A DNA stretch of 35,148 nt, from positions 1 to 35,148 of IMG/VR virus record IMGVR_UViG_3300033145_000496. One strand, 5' to 3'. This DNA is from a virus. Shown piece by piece: positions 5,868 to 13,374 of this stretch. A model generated the notes under the pieces. It made no database searches. It worked only from the letters and a program-made list of their open reading frames with translations, and had not been told where the DNA came from. Within the stretch, counting starts at the first letter, position 1. Every line of letters begins with the position of its first letter. Position numbers and translations under genes: made by a program.

Positions 5868-6103
5868 CCCCTTGACCTCGCTAGTTTTTCTTCTTGGAAC
5901 ATCTTAGCGCAAACCGGGCAGAATAACACCCCCGGTTCCAAATAAACCCCGCAAAAACAAATATTGCTGGGTTTCTTTTTAACCTCTACGGGCAAAGTAC
6001 AATATCCGCAACTCTCAACAACCCGCTCAAACTCTGGGTCAAAAGCCTCATATAAAGGGTCGCAATTCTTACATACTAAGGTTTTTTCTAATAGCTCTGA
6101 CAT
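5861..6103 (-). CDS. Multi-cysteine zinc-ribbon protein
   Basis: An 80-aa protein with four Cys pairs: CKNC (11-14), CGYC (32-35), CFC (49-51) and CPVC (62-65). It likely binds two zinc ions in a rubredoxin/zinc-ribbon fold. Function unknown. The ATG at 6103 has AAGGA 4 nt upstream and lies inside the endolysin gene (35-nt overlap). The next gene (Cys-rich extension of ERF) overlaps its stop. Confidence 0.65.
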   Translation of the reverse strand: MSELLEKTLVCKNCDPLYEAFDPEFERVVESCGYCTLPVEVKKKPSNICFCGVYLEPGVLFCPVCAKMFQEEKLARSRGW

Positions 6104-6494
6104 TCAATCCTTCTCCCGGGCATTCTTCGTGATGCCTCTCAATTTGTTTTATTTTAAGCCTTTTTAACAACCTAATTAACGCATGAATTTGTTGGCCAGT
6201 AAATTCATCGTTCCCCGTTAAGACTATCCCCGTTAAATGATTCCGGCCTTTAGCATGGGCCGCAATTTTAGAATACTCCCGGCCCTCTTCAATGTCACCG
6301 TTAGCCCTTATAACGAAATGATAGCCTATCCCATCCCAGCCAAACTCTTTATGCCATGAGCCTATTTCTTTAGCAGAAACATCGTGGCTTGCTGTATGAT
6401 GTAGCACCGCTTTAGAATAATCTCTTTCAGCAGCTTGGCTCTTAAAGCCAATACAAAAAAGAATCAACCCCACAACTAAAACTTTTTTTATCAT
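6069..6494 (-). CDS. Exported N-acetylmuramoyl-L-alanine amidase (endolysin)
   Basis: A 141-aa endolysin of the T7-lysozyme/PGRP amidase type, cutting the bond between muramic acid and L-Ala. Zinc ligands are seen as HHTAS (H32/H33), RHHEEC (H121/H122) and C125; Tyr58 in GIGYHF matches the family's catalytic Tyr. A Sec signal precedes the domain: MIKK, a hydrophobic run (5-17), and SQAAE for cleavage near residue 21, so it should reach the periplasm without a holin. I chose ATG 6494 because it has GTGGAG upstream, gives a clean signal peptide and forms ATGA with a leader ORF; the frame is open further upstream (to 6581). It is the first full gene after the 6.63 kb promoter, far from the late genes. 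Confidence 0.9.
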   Translation of the reverse strand: MIKKVLVVGLILFCIGFKSQAAERDYSKAVLHHTASHDVSAKEIGSWHKEFGWDGIGYHFVIRANGDIEEGREYSKIAAHAKGRNHLTGIVLTGNDEFTGQQIHALIRLLKRLKIKQIERHHEECPGEGLNVRAIRKNLSM

Positions 6495-6616
6495 GTTGCT
6501 CCACCCCCATGATACGGCCGAGGGGCAAGAGTGGAGCAATGAGATAGTAGATACCTCAAGTTCTCTTGACACCCTCGACATTTTGATATTTTTTTATGCT
6601 CCAATCTATGCTCCAT
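6491..6616 (-). CDS. 41-aa leader peptide at the promoter's predicted +1
   Basis: The frame starts MEHRLEHKKISKCRGC at an ATG 7 nt after the -10 box, so the mRNA would begin at or next to its start codon. It ends TGA overlapping the endolysin ATG (ATGA). The peptide has CRGC plus further His/Cys residues. Its reading crosses the hairpin that covers the endolysin ribosome binding site, so translating it could open that hairpin. A related 16-aa leader (MEQRSKQKIK) starts in the same way at 7736. Confidence 0.45.
   Translation of the reverse strand: MEHRLEHKKISKCRGCQENLRYLLSHCSTLAPRPYHGGGAT
6496..6539 (-). promoter_or_regulatory. Hairpin covering the endolysin ribosome binding site
   Basis: TTGCTCCAC and GTGGAGCAA form a perfect 9-bp stem (6531-6539 with 6496-6504 on the minus strand), extended by CCCC/GGGG (6522-6525 with 6505-6508) after a 5-nt bulge. 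The GGAG that serves the ATG at 6494 lies in the stem. Closed, it would block endolysin translation; passage of ribosomes on the 41-aa leader ORF would open it. Confidence 0.6.
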
Positions 6617-6622
6617 AATTTA

Positions 6623-6650
6623 ATTATATAATGTTTTCACAACTTGTCAA
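6623..6650 (-). promoter_or_regulatory. Sigma-70-type promoter of the endolysin/recombination operon
   Basis: Perfect boxes on the minus strand: TTGACA (6645-6650), a 16-nt spacer, TATAAT (6623-6628). Predicted start near 6616, at ATGGAGCA. The region from the -10 box to +8 nearly repeats that of the 7.75 kb promoter, including a second GGAGCA. Confidence 0.85.
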
Positions 6651-6662
6651 CAACTTTATTGC

Positions 6663-6914
6663 TTACTCTCCCAATGGTTTACGAACTTTTCTAAATTCTT
6701 TTGCATAAGGGCAATCTGCAAAATGAGAAATCCATTTACCCTGTTCATCCAATTTTATCGGAATCGGTTTTTGGTTTTTTAGCGTTTTGGCCCATAGGAT
6801 ACTGGTCCCACACTTACGGCAAGAGTCATAACCCAAGTAAATCGTTTCACCCGGAGAAAAACTAATCTCCACTTCTACATCGCACCCACCCTGCAATTTA
6901 ATGAGTTCTACCAT
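6663..6914 (-). CDS. Small zinc-finger phage protein
   Basis: An 83-aa protein with CRKCG (32-36) and HFADCP (64-69), a Cys2-His-Cys zinc site, plus the pattern ILWAKTLKNQKPIPIKLDEQG between them. This resembles a common small phage family in which a CxxC, a Trp, Pro-Ile and a distant H-x3-C occur in this order; its function is unknown. It starts just after the replication gene stop, with AAGGGG upstream, and ends 10 nt before the next promoter, so it closes the short 7.7-6.7 kb operon. Confidence 0.7.
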   Translation of the reverse strand: MVELIKLQGGCDVEVEISFSPGETIYLGYDSCRKCGTSILWAKTLKNQKPIPIKLDEQGKWISHFADCPYAKEFRKVRKPLGE

Positions 6915-6915
6915 A

Positions 6916-7689
6916 TCATTTAATCCCCTTTATTAATTTATCAACATCCTTTCTTACACTAGCCGCTTGTTCTGGCGAAATGTCTGGCCTCTTTTCAGTT
7001 TCTTTTTTATTTTTTACCTCTGGTAACTTTTTCTTAACGCCATCCCGGCGCATCCAATTGCGAATAACCGCAACATGGCAACTATATTTAGCATCAGCTT
7101 TAGCCACCCCGATCTGATCGATATAACCATCGAGATCAGTTAAATATTTTATAACAATTCTTTTCTCATAATCCGCAAGAACACTTTTAAGTTGATCTTC
7201 AGTTATCCTTACATTTGTTATTTGGTTTTCTTTTACATGCGGCGGTCTTATATATTTATCTTTATCTCTACCTTTACCTATACCTTTACCTTTACCTATA
7301 CCTATACCTGAACGCTTCAGGTAGCTTACGGGTAAATATTTAATAACATCAATATCTTTTCGAGAATAAGCTTCTAAGAGATCAATACAATTTTTTTGAA
7401 GGTTTGTAAGCTTTTTCCCATTTAGATTGCCTATCTGGAAAGGAATAAAATCTATTATAATAAGAAGTGGCCCCAAAACAACAACCCGGTCCTTCCCTTC
7501 ATTAAAAGCCTCGAACTCTTCCATGCAAACGATTTCTCCAACATGGAAAGAAGCTGCCTCAAAATCTATTTTCCAAACCCCGGCATTATTGCAGTTGTCG
7601 CAAATATATTGCCAAAAGTTTTTTTGCTTTGATGGCAACCTTCTGTACCACGGGTCATTCCATTTTGTCGTTTCAGTAAATCTTTTCAT
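6916..7689 (-). CDS. Putative replication initiator or organizer protein
   Basis: A 257-aa protein with two parts. The N-terminal part (1-130; starts MKRFTETTKWNDPWY) resembles the winged-helix region of phage replication proteins (WRRLP-like WYRRLPSKQKNFWQYI, and DNCNNAGVWKIDF). A basic Gly-Lys/Ile linker (about 129-146) leads to a helical C-terminal part. Phage initiators of this design bind the origin and load host helicase. The linker is encoded by seven tandem TACCTN hexamers, a possible origin inside the gene as in lambda O. It is the first gene after the 7.75 kb promoter. The ATG lacks a clear Shine-Dalgarno site but overlaps the stop of a 16-aa leader (ATGA). The family call is moderate. 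Confidence 0.62.
   Translation of the reverse strand: MKRFTETTKWNDPWYRRLPSKQKNFWQYICDNCNNAGVWKIDFEAASFHVGEIVCMEEFEAFNEGKDRVVVLGPLLIIIDFIPFQIGNLNGKKLTNLQKNCIDLLEAYSRKDIDVIKYLPVSYLKRSGIGIGKGKGIGKGRDKDKYIRPPHVKENQITNVRITEDQLKSVLADYEKRIVIKYLTDLDGYIDQIGVAKADAKYSCHVAVIRNWMRRDGVKKKLPEVKNKKETEKRPDISPEQAASVRKDVDKLIKGIK
7269..7310. repeat. Seven tandem hexamers (TACCTN)
   Basis: Seven uninterrupted copies of TACCTT/TACCTA, the last TACCTG, lie inside the putative replication gene and encode its Gly-Lys/Ile linker. Iteron-like arrays inside an initiator gene can be origin sites; a simple slippage repeat in a linker is equally possible. Confidence 0.75.
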
Positions 7690-7736
7690 AAACTAAAAAG
7701 TAAAATTTTTATTTTTTGTTTGCTCCGTTGCTCCAT
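7686..7736 (-). CDS. 16-aa leader peptide at the promoter's predicted +1
   Basis: MEQRSKQKIKILLFSL starts exactly 7 nt after the -10 box and ends in TGA overlapping the ATG of the replication gene (ATGA). No other ribosome binding site is visible for that gene, so coupling through this leader may be how it is translated. It resembles the start of the leader at 6616 (MEHRLEHKKI). Confidence 0.4.
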   Translation of the reverse strand: MEQRSKQKIKILLFSL

Positions 7737-7742
7737 GATTTA

Positions 7743-7770
7743 ATTGTATAACTTATTGGTAGGATGTCAA
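7743..7770 (-). promoter_or_regulatory. Sigma-70-type promoter of the replication operon
   Basis: TTGACA (7765-7770), 16-nt spacer, TACAAT (7743-7748) on the minus strand, predicted start near 7736. The stretch after the -10 (TAAATCATGGAGCA, then another GGAGCA) matches the 6.63 kb promoter, so both are probably controlled together. It lies directly after the late-operon terminator. Confidence 0.8.
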
Positions 7771-7771
7771 C

Positions 7772-7795
7772 AAAAAAATAGCTTTAAAAAGCTAT
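7772..7795 (-). terminator. Rho-independent terminator of the late operon
   Basis: Stem ATAGCTTT/AAAGCTAT (7788-7795 with 7778-7785), 2-nt loop, then seven U residues (7772-7778). It sits 25 nt past the stop of the last late gene and ends one base before the -35 box of the next promoter. Confidence 0.8.
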
Positions 7796-7819
7796 ACTGG
7801 TATTGACTTTCTTGAAAAG

Positions 7820-8293
7820 TTACAAGATAGTAAAAGAATTAAATAAAATTTTGATCGTATAAATTAAAACAACGCCCCGAAAAATTTCTTCAATCCAATC
7901 TCGAAAAGGCACATTGTATTTATTGACAAACTTATTAAGGCCACCCATGAGCAAGCCTAAAACAATCGATCTTATAAATAAAAAAATCCAAAACTTTGGA
8001 GTGTTAATTTGTATTGCATAAAAAATTGACGACATCCCGCACATAAAACCATGTAAATAAAAGTTATCTTTCTTTTTATTAAAAGGTATGCTGTCCCAGT
8101 AAGTTGATAATGCTCCCCACAAAGCAACAAAGGCAAGCCCGTGCCACCACCATTCAAAAGTAATCGGCAATCTAAAAATATACCAACCCAAGATTAAAGC
8201 GCAACCCCAATCCCGGGCCTTAGTATTAGACCCTGCCATTCCCCCACTTCGATATAATGCACCGCTGAGTAATGCTGCTAAATTTATATTCAT
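7820..8293 (-). CDS. Phage membrane protein with about four helices
   Basis: A 157-aa hydrophobic protein. An N-terminal soluble turn carries the motif GALYRSGGMAGSNTKARDWG, followed by about four membrane segments (30-45, 50-66, 80-97, 104-120) and a terminal hydrophobic stretch. A family of phage inner-membrane proteins with the same order (RxGG, then R-DWG, then W/G-rich helices) is often found near tail or lysis genes; its role is unknown. A holin-like role is possible. GGGGAG precedes the ATG. It is the last gene of the late operon. Confidence 0.65.
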   Translation of the reverse strand: MNINLAALLSGALYRSGGMAGSNTKARDWGCALILGWYIFRLPITFEWWWHGLAFVALWGALSTYWDSIPFNKKKDNFYLHGFMCGMSSIFYAIQINTPKFWIFLFIRSIVLGLLMGGLNKFVNKYNVPFRDWIEEIFRGVVLIYTIKILFNSFTIL

Positions 8294-8305
8294 TAATCTC
8301 CCCGG

Positions 8306-9409
8306 TTATTTCCACATAATATAATTAAGAGTTATAAACGGCTGCAAATTAGTATGGGCTGATGCTGCTGATGCTGTTGAGTTAGCGTTTGTTACTGCCG
8401 TCCCTACTGTTCCCCCACTATTAGGCGAACCATAAAATTCTACAAATGCTGGTCCCGAGCCTGTTCTTGTTGCCGCACCGTGAGTATGAGCAGGAACGCC
8501 AGACTGAGCGGCTGTTAAAGTTACGGTTTCCGCTCCATCAGCATTTCCTAAAGTATCAGCATCAGCATCAGTAACCCGGTTAGCAGATGCACCGCCCATA
8601 TTATCTTTTCCTAATGGAACACGGCCTCTTAAATCTGGAACTTCAAAATCAGTTATATCAGAGCCACCATATACATTAGCAAGGACCGCAAACAAATCTG
8701 CAAATGTCGGGTCGGTTGTTCCATTATAAGCCTGCCCATAACAAAGGACAGCCCCATCAGGCGGAGTATCTGTCGGCCAAATCTCCATCGACCCGGTTGC
8801 ATGATATTTTAATTTTTGATCGTCATTAACGTCAGTTATATTATCACTACCATCATTGAAAAAACTTCCGATTCGTCTAAACAAAGTAAGTCCATCAGGA
8901 GCAGTCGGGCTTAATGAGATCACAACTGTAAACGTAGTCGCCGCTGCATCAGCGCAAGCGAATACATAGTATCTTTTGCTAGTATCTTCTGCCCCGGTAT
9001 CAATATCTCCCCAATCAACCGTTGTGTCGCCCGTATTACGCCTAAAACAAACATTCCCGGAACCATCAACAATCGCTATCTCTCCGGCCCGGACATATAA
9101 ATCCGCTACGCCTTTGTATTCAACCTGACAATTTCTGCGGAAGTCTCTTAGTAAATTTCGATATGAAGCATTATTCGCCTGAGTGCTTCCCATAGCACCA
9201 AGCATTGTTTCTATAGCTTCGATTTCATCATATCCCACATTGCAGTTCGCACCTTCCATTTTATGCGTTCCGTCAACTAACTGGGTGAAAGTCTTTTTAG
9301 CGTTGGGAAAACTAGCAGCAAACTTTACTAATCCCGAGGCTAAAAGAATTTCCTCATAGCTGAATTTTTCTCCTTGCAACCATTGTAGAAATAAGCCTAA
9401 AATATTCAT
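8306..9409 (-). CDS. Tail collar-domain fibre protein
   Basis: A 367-aa virion protein with a phage tail collar domain in its C-terminal half: GSMEIWPTDTPPDGAVLCYG (about 205-224), then DFEVPDLRGRVPLG and AHTH, ending in the typical LQPFITLNYIMWK. Such proteins form short fibres or baseplate knobs that touch the host surface. The first 31 residues (MNILGLFLQWLQG...) match the N-terminus of the major capsid protein at 16 of 31 positions, a link not expected from function. The ATG has GAGG 5 nt upstream, right after the hub gene. It is the last recognisable virion gene. Confidence 0.88.
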   Translation of the reverse strand: MNILGLFLQWLQGEKFSYEEILLASGLVKFAASFPNAKKTFTQLVDGTHKMEGANCNVGYDEIEAIETMLGAMGSTQANNASYRNLLRDFRRNCQVEYKGVADLYVRAGEIAIVDGSGNVCFRRNTGDTTVDWGDIDTGAEDTSKRYYVFACADAAATTFTVVISLSPTAPDGLTLFRRIGSFFNDGSDNITDVNDDQKLKYHATGSMEIWPTDTPPDGAVLCYGQAYNGTTDPTFADLFAVLANVYGGSDITDFEVPDLRGRVPLGKDNMGGASANRVTDADADTLGNADGAETVTLTAAQSGVPAHTHGAATRTGSGPAFVEFYGSPNSGGTVGTAVTNANSTASAASAHTNLQPFITLNYIMWK

Positions 9410-9411
9410 AA

Positions 9412-10587
9412 TTACCTCGCTTGTCTTAATTCAGCCATCATTAATTCTAGCTGTTTTATTTTTGCAGAAGTTTCTAAAATTCCCCCGCCTAAAGTTATAT
9501 CTGCGTTTACTCTTTCATCCGTATCGGATAAACTATATTTAACCCTATCTATTTGATCTGAATAATCGCCACCCCAAATTTTGTCAGAGCCGCCATTGCC
9601 TGCGGTTCCCCACACTAAATCAGAACCACCATTAGCCGCGGTTCCCCAAACGTATTCACCATCATAATATTCTGCATCAAAAACAACGACCCGGCCCATC
9701 GGAATAGTATCTTCAAACCTTGTCTTAGTATTCGCAATCTTAACTCTAAAAATAGTTTTTATTACAGACCGCTCTTGCAAAAGAGCCGTTAAATATTGAT
9801 CTGCAACCGACTGAGTTGTAATGGCCGCATTAACAATAATCCCTTCCGCTAAATAATACCTATCTTGACTATCTGTATTTTCAGCATTTCTCGCATAAGG
9901 AGACCCGGCAACATCCCCACCTTCAAGATATATTTTATTTAATAGCTGGTTTCCGTCTGAACGTTTTTCAAACAATTCAACATTATCACCAACAAGCAAT
10001 TTATGGTTTATGTCTGATTCTTCGGCTCGCCAATAAAAAACTAAATCTTCATCAACCCCGTACTCAACTTGACCTTCTAATTCTGCGAGTGTCCTTAGTG
10101 CTTGCTCAACTGTAGTTTTGAAATCTAAGGTGTCGGCAGTAAAAGAAGCCGCATCGATTGTCCCTTTTGTAATATCACTATTAGGAGTAATAAAAGTATC
10201 GGCTATATCATCGACTATATCTGAAACCTTATCGCTAGTGTATGTTTTTGCTCCACCGCTATCTTGAACAACTAACTTTCTTAATTTATCAAAATACCCT
10301 TTTGCGGTTATTTTAATTTGCTGACCAACTTTTAAACTAGGAATAATATTCGTAATAAAGCCACGGTAAACCAACTTAGAAGTCGCCCCGGATTTAAGCC
10401 GTATCTGAACATCATCACCTATAATAAAATCAAAATCTCTATACCCCATCCCAAGCGTAAGGGTGCATCTACCACAACCGCCGATTCGACTCCATTCCCA
10501 AGTTACCCCAGAAACATGAGGGGTCAGGTAAGTCCTTAATGTTCCACCACGCCTTATCTCTACATTATATTTTGTTGAATCTGACAT
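9412..10587 (-). CDS. Tail hub / tail-associated structural protein
   Basis: A 391-aa protein in the position of the tail-associated hub protein, after the distal tail gene and before the fibre. The N-terminal 230 residues have the features of gp27/Tal-like hub domains: VEIRRGG, WEWSRIGGCGRCTLTL, FDFIIGDDVQIRL, YRGFITNI, and later SDIVDDIADTFI, as in many phage baseplate hub or Mu P-like proteins. Near residues 311-340 the unit VWGTAxNGGSD is repeated (VWGTAANGGSDL, VWGTAGNGGSDK, then IWGG). The end is a coiled-coil-like helix. No peptidase or lysozyme domain is seen, so it is probably a minimal hub. Confidence 0.7.
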   Translation of the reverse strand: MSDSTKYNVEIRRGGTLRTYLTPHVSGVTWEWSRIGGCGRCTLTLGMGYRDFDFIIGDDVQIRLKSGATSKLVYRGFITNIIPSLKVGQQIKITAKGYFDKLRKLVVQDSGGAKTYTSDKVSDIVDDIADTFITPNSDITKGTIDAASFTADTLDFKTTVEQALRTLAELEGQVEYGVDEDLVFYWRAEESDINHKLLVGDNVELFEKRSDGNQLLNKIYLEGGDVAGSPYARNAENTDSQDRYYLAEGIIVNAAITTQSVADQYLTALLQERSVIKTIFRVKIANTKTRFEDTIPMGRVVVFDAEYYDGEYVWGTAANGGSDLVWGTAGNGGSDKIWGGDYSDQIDRVKYSLSDTDERVNADITLGGGILETSAKIKQLELMMAELRQAR

Positions 10588-10590
10588 TTT

Positions 10591-11346
10591 TTAATACCAA
10601 GCATCCCGATGGGAAAGAACAGTTACTCCCATAGTACCAGTTAATTCAATATCGTTTACGCCGGGATTTAATGTTATAAAATCACCTTCAAAGTTTGGCA
10701 TGTCGGAATCACCATCGTTTAAAACTTCAAAATCATCCGTATCAACTCTATTATCAACTTCTAAATCTTCAGCAGCAGCAACGTCCCCCCGGTACTTGCA
10801 AAGTTCCCCAGTAGTCAAATTCTCAATTTGCACATCATCAGAAATTCCACCACCCGGAGCAGTAATCACTATCTTGGCTCTTGTCGGAGCATTCCCAGCG
10901 TTTGTTATTTCATAGCTTACCCCGGTTGAAGGTGTTCTGCTATCACTATTTAAAGATTCACTCAACCAATACGGATAATGAGCAATAAATGTAGCTTTCC
11001 ATTGAGCAAGTGTTCTTAAAGTAAGAAATTCAACGGTAAAAGTTTTTAGTTGGCCCATGATATACCTATCATCATCAAGGGTAAACTTTTGCAATCCATT
11101 TTGTAACCCAGCTTTTAGGGCATCTAGGTTTGTCCTTAAATCATCATAATTACTTCCAGCTATGTCCCCAGTAACAGAGATCATTAAAGATTCACGCTTT
11201 GCTGTTTCAGCTATCGACCCATTAGATTTAGGAATCTTATGCACCTTAACTGGTTTGGATTCTTTAACCTGTATTTTTCCGATCGCAATGTTATTCGTAC
11301 TGTCTAAATTCAACGTTCCGAAATCAATTGTAATTTCATTAGCCAT
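10591..11346 (-). CDS. Distal tail protein (Dit-like)
   Basis: A 251-aa protein immediately downstream of the tape measure gene (TAATG overlap), where siphophages encode Dit. An N-terminal beta domain (1-130) with KESKPVKVHKIPKSNG and the GDIAGSNYDDLRTNLDALK helix fits the ring-forming Dit core; the C-terminal half (FIAHYPYWLSES, then beta strands to VLSHRDAWY) fits a galectin-like domain. Dit hexamers cap the tail tube and hold the hub. The call rests on position and general pattern. Confidence 0.75.
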   Translation of the reverse strand: MANEITIDFGTLNLDSTNNIAIGKIQVKESKPVKVHKIPKSNGSIAETAKRESLMISVTGDIAGSNYDDLRTNLDALKAGLQNGLQKFTLDDDRYIMGQLKTFTVEFLTLRTLAQWKATFIAHYPYWLSESLNSDSRTPSTGVSYEITNAGNAPTRAKIVITAPGGGISDDVQIENLTTGELCKYRGDVAAAEDLEVDNRVDTDDFEVLNDGDSDMPNFEGDFITLNPGVNDIELTGTMGVTVLSHRDAWY

Positions 11347-13064
11347 TATAGTCTCTCCGTTTCTTGTGCTAATCTATCAGATATTTCTTCAACTAAATCA
11401 TCTATATTTTGATCGTCCTTAATAACTGGCGAATCAATGTTTATGTTATAAGTAACTATATTACCATTGCCACCGCCACCCGATCGACCACTAACCGAAA
11501 TCTCTCCGGCCCGGATAGCATCTGCCATCGATCTAGGGAAAACCATTTCTCCCGGAGTCATCATTGCTGGAACACTATCGGTTCCATGAGCAAACCCTTG
11601 AGCCGCTATTAAAGCAACCTCTGCCGCACCCATAGCCCCAACTATCGAGGCAAGCACAAAATTCAACGGCGGCGGGGCGGATGCAAGGGCCTTGGTGACA
11701 CCAACTGAAGTATTCATAATAGCTTCACCGATATTGACTCCTTGAGCAACCACGGCCATTCCTTTATTGTGCTGTGCTGCCATATTGGTTATTCTTTTCA
11801 TTTGGCTAAAACCAGTTTTTCTGGTTGTTTCCATATTTTTTGCCATTTCTTTATCGCTTTCAGTTTTTTCTTTATCTGCTTCTACCTTTATTTTTACCTC
11901 TTCTTTAGAGTTTGCCAATAGTTCTTTTTTCTTTTCTTTTAAATGAGACTTAAAACGCTTTAATCGTTTTGTTAACTCCTTTGAATGATCTTTTGTTGCC
12001 TTTCCTGCTAGAACAGTCCCGGTTTCTTCTAAGGCCGTTATCTCTAATTTTAAAGTCGCTATCTGTTCATTGATTTTTTCAAAGCCGACAATCAATCCGG
12101 CCGGAGTAAATCTAAAAACTCTTAAAAATGTTTCCTCTAAGGTCAAAGCAGTAATAAGCAAAGAATTTATAACTAGCTTGAACTCATTCCATCCATCAGT
12201 TACTTGCCCAGTACCCACAATCATAAACCCTAGAAAGCTTTTAGCATTTTCATAAGCCTCTGCGAAAAAAGTTGCCAATTCAGAAACAACCTCGCCGTAT
12301 TGTCCACCCTCTTCTTTACTCTCTTGTATAATTTCAAGAAGTGCCTGCCCATCAAGTTTAATCTGCTCAAAGATTTCTTCTCCAACCGCCACCTTAAATT
12401 GGAACCAAGCATCTTGCATCATTGAAACTATACCTTCAAAAGTGTCTTTTAGTTGATCTGCTGCTCCCACAAATTTACCAGTTCCATCTTCCCATTGCTG
12501 AATCATTATTTTCATTGTTTCTTCTGCTGAATAAGAAACTCCGGCTTGAAAACCCAAAGCCGCTGAAACACCCCTCTCTCTAAACATATCCGCCGAAGCA
12601 GCCCCAGCAGAATACATTCTTATCATCTGACCAGTAACTTCTTGAACTGACATTCCAGTTGCCGCTGACAAATCAACAATCATTGGCATTAATTGCTTAA
12701 CCTCTTTCGTCCCGTCCCTGACAACTGCTGTTAAGTCTGTAGCAGAAGCCATGATTTCTTCATAAGTTTTAGGAACTCGCCCGGCCAAGTCAGCCATATC
12801 TTCAAAAACCTGATTGCCTTTTTCAACGTCTTTCAATAAAACCGTTAACCGGGTCCGATATTGCTCTACGGTAGAAGATGCTGTTATCAACGATTTTGTC
12901 ATTTTAACCATAGCGTAAGTAACAGCAGCAACCGCAGCCGCTACTTTAAGCCAATGCCTTTTCATAAGGTCCGTTGACCGACTCGTAAGGCCTCGAAATT
13001 GTTTTAATTTCTTAGTGGCCTCGTCCCGCATGCTTAATAAGATTTCTAATTTATTGTTTGTCAT
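11346..13064 (-). CDS. Tail tape measure protein
   Basis: A 572-aa protein: an N-terminal coiled coil with a hydrophobic stretch (about 41-55), then a TP901-type tape measure core (STVEQYRTRLTVLLKD, VPKTYEEIMASATDLTAV, LSAATGMSVQEVTGQ, FRERGVSAALGF), a helical middle, and a Gly/Ala-rich C-terminal region with MTPGEMVFPRSMADAI near the end. The protein sets tail length and is threaded through the tube. At the usual 0.15 nm per residue it suggests a tail of roughly 85 nm. It overlaps the chaperone gene by 4 nt and Dit by 1 nt. Confidence 0.93.
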   Translation of the reverse strand: MTNNKLEILLSMRDEATKKLKQFRGLTSRSTDLMKRHWLKVAAAVAAVTYAMVKMTKSLITASSTVEQYRTRLTVLLKDVEKGNQVFEDMADLAGRVPKTYEEIMASATDLTAVVRDGTKEVKQLMPMIVDLSAATGMSVQEVTGQMIRMYSAGAASADMFRERGVSAALGFQAGVSYSAEETMKIMIQQWEDGTGKFVGAADQLKDTFEGIVSMMQDAWFQFKVAVGEEIFEQIKLDGQALLEIIQESKEEGGQYGEVVSELATFFAEAYENAKSFLGFMIVGTGQVTDGWNEFKLVINSLLITALTLEETFLRVFRFTPAGLIVGFEKINEQIATLKLEITALEETGTVLAGKATKDHSKELTKRLKRFKSHLKEKKKELLANSKEEVKIKVEADKEKTESDKEMAKNMETTRKTGFSQMKRITNMAAQHNKGMAVVAQGVNIGEAIMNTSVGVTKALASAPPPLNFVLASIVGAMGAAEVALIAAQGFAHGTDSVPAMMTPGEMVFPRSMADAIRAGEISVSGRSGGGGNGNIVTYNINIDSPVIKDDQNIDDLVEEISDRLAQETERL

Positions 13065-13372
13065 TTTTTCTTCTTTTTTTCAGCTACGTTTACATATTCT
13101 CGCTCAATAATCTTTATTACATCATTAAACACCGCAGCTTGATCTCTCCAACCCCCCTCGTCAGGTAAATATCCCTTTAGGTATTTGTTGTAGTACTCAA
13201 AGAAGGAATCAACCCTAGAATCAACCTGAGTAAGTGGACACCGCTGCAAAACGTATGGACCGACTTCCCACATGTCCTTTGCAGGCGAATCTTTTTCACA
13301 TCCGTAAAGAACCTTCTGGCCACTTGAACACTTATTGCAATTCAGCCCTAAAGCTGGAATCCAAATAGCCAA
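13061..13372 (-). CDS. Tail assembly chaperone, frameshift-expressed C-terminal part (GT-like)
   Basis: This frame has no ATG and no ribosome binding site (its first possible start is TTG at 13372), but it is open in the -1 frame from the slippery A-AAA-AAC at 13384-13378 at the end of the previous gene. It should be made as a 246-aa fusion: 141 residues of the first chaperone plus 105 from here. The added part has NCNKC, YGC and RCP cysteines, a likely zinc site that would bind the tape measure, and a Lys-rich end. Its position between tail tube and tape measure fits the G/GT pair of lambda-like phages. Confidence 0.85.
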   Translation of the reverse strand: MAIWIPALGLNCNKCSSGQKVLYGCEKDSPAKDMWEVGPYVLQRCPLTQVDSRVDSFFEYYNKYLKGYLPDEGGWRDQAAVFNDVIKIIEREYVNVAEKKKKK

Positions 13373-13374
13373 GA

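Noticed and set aside
7269-7310. CRISPR-like or other spaced repeat array
   Set aside because: The copies are 6 bp, directly adjacent, and in frame within a gene.
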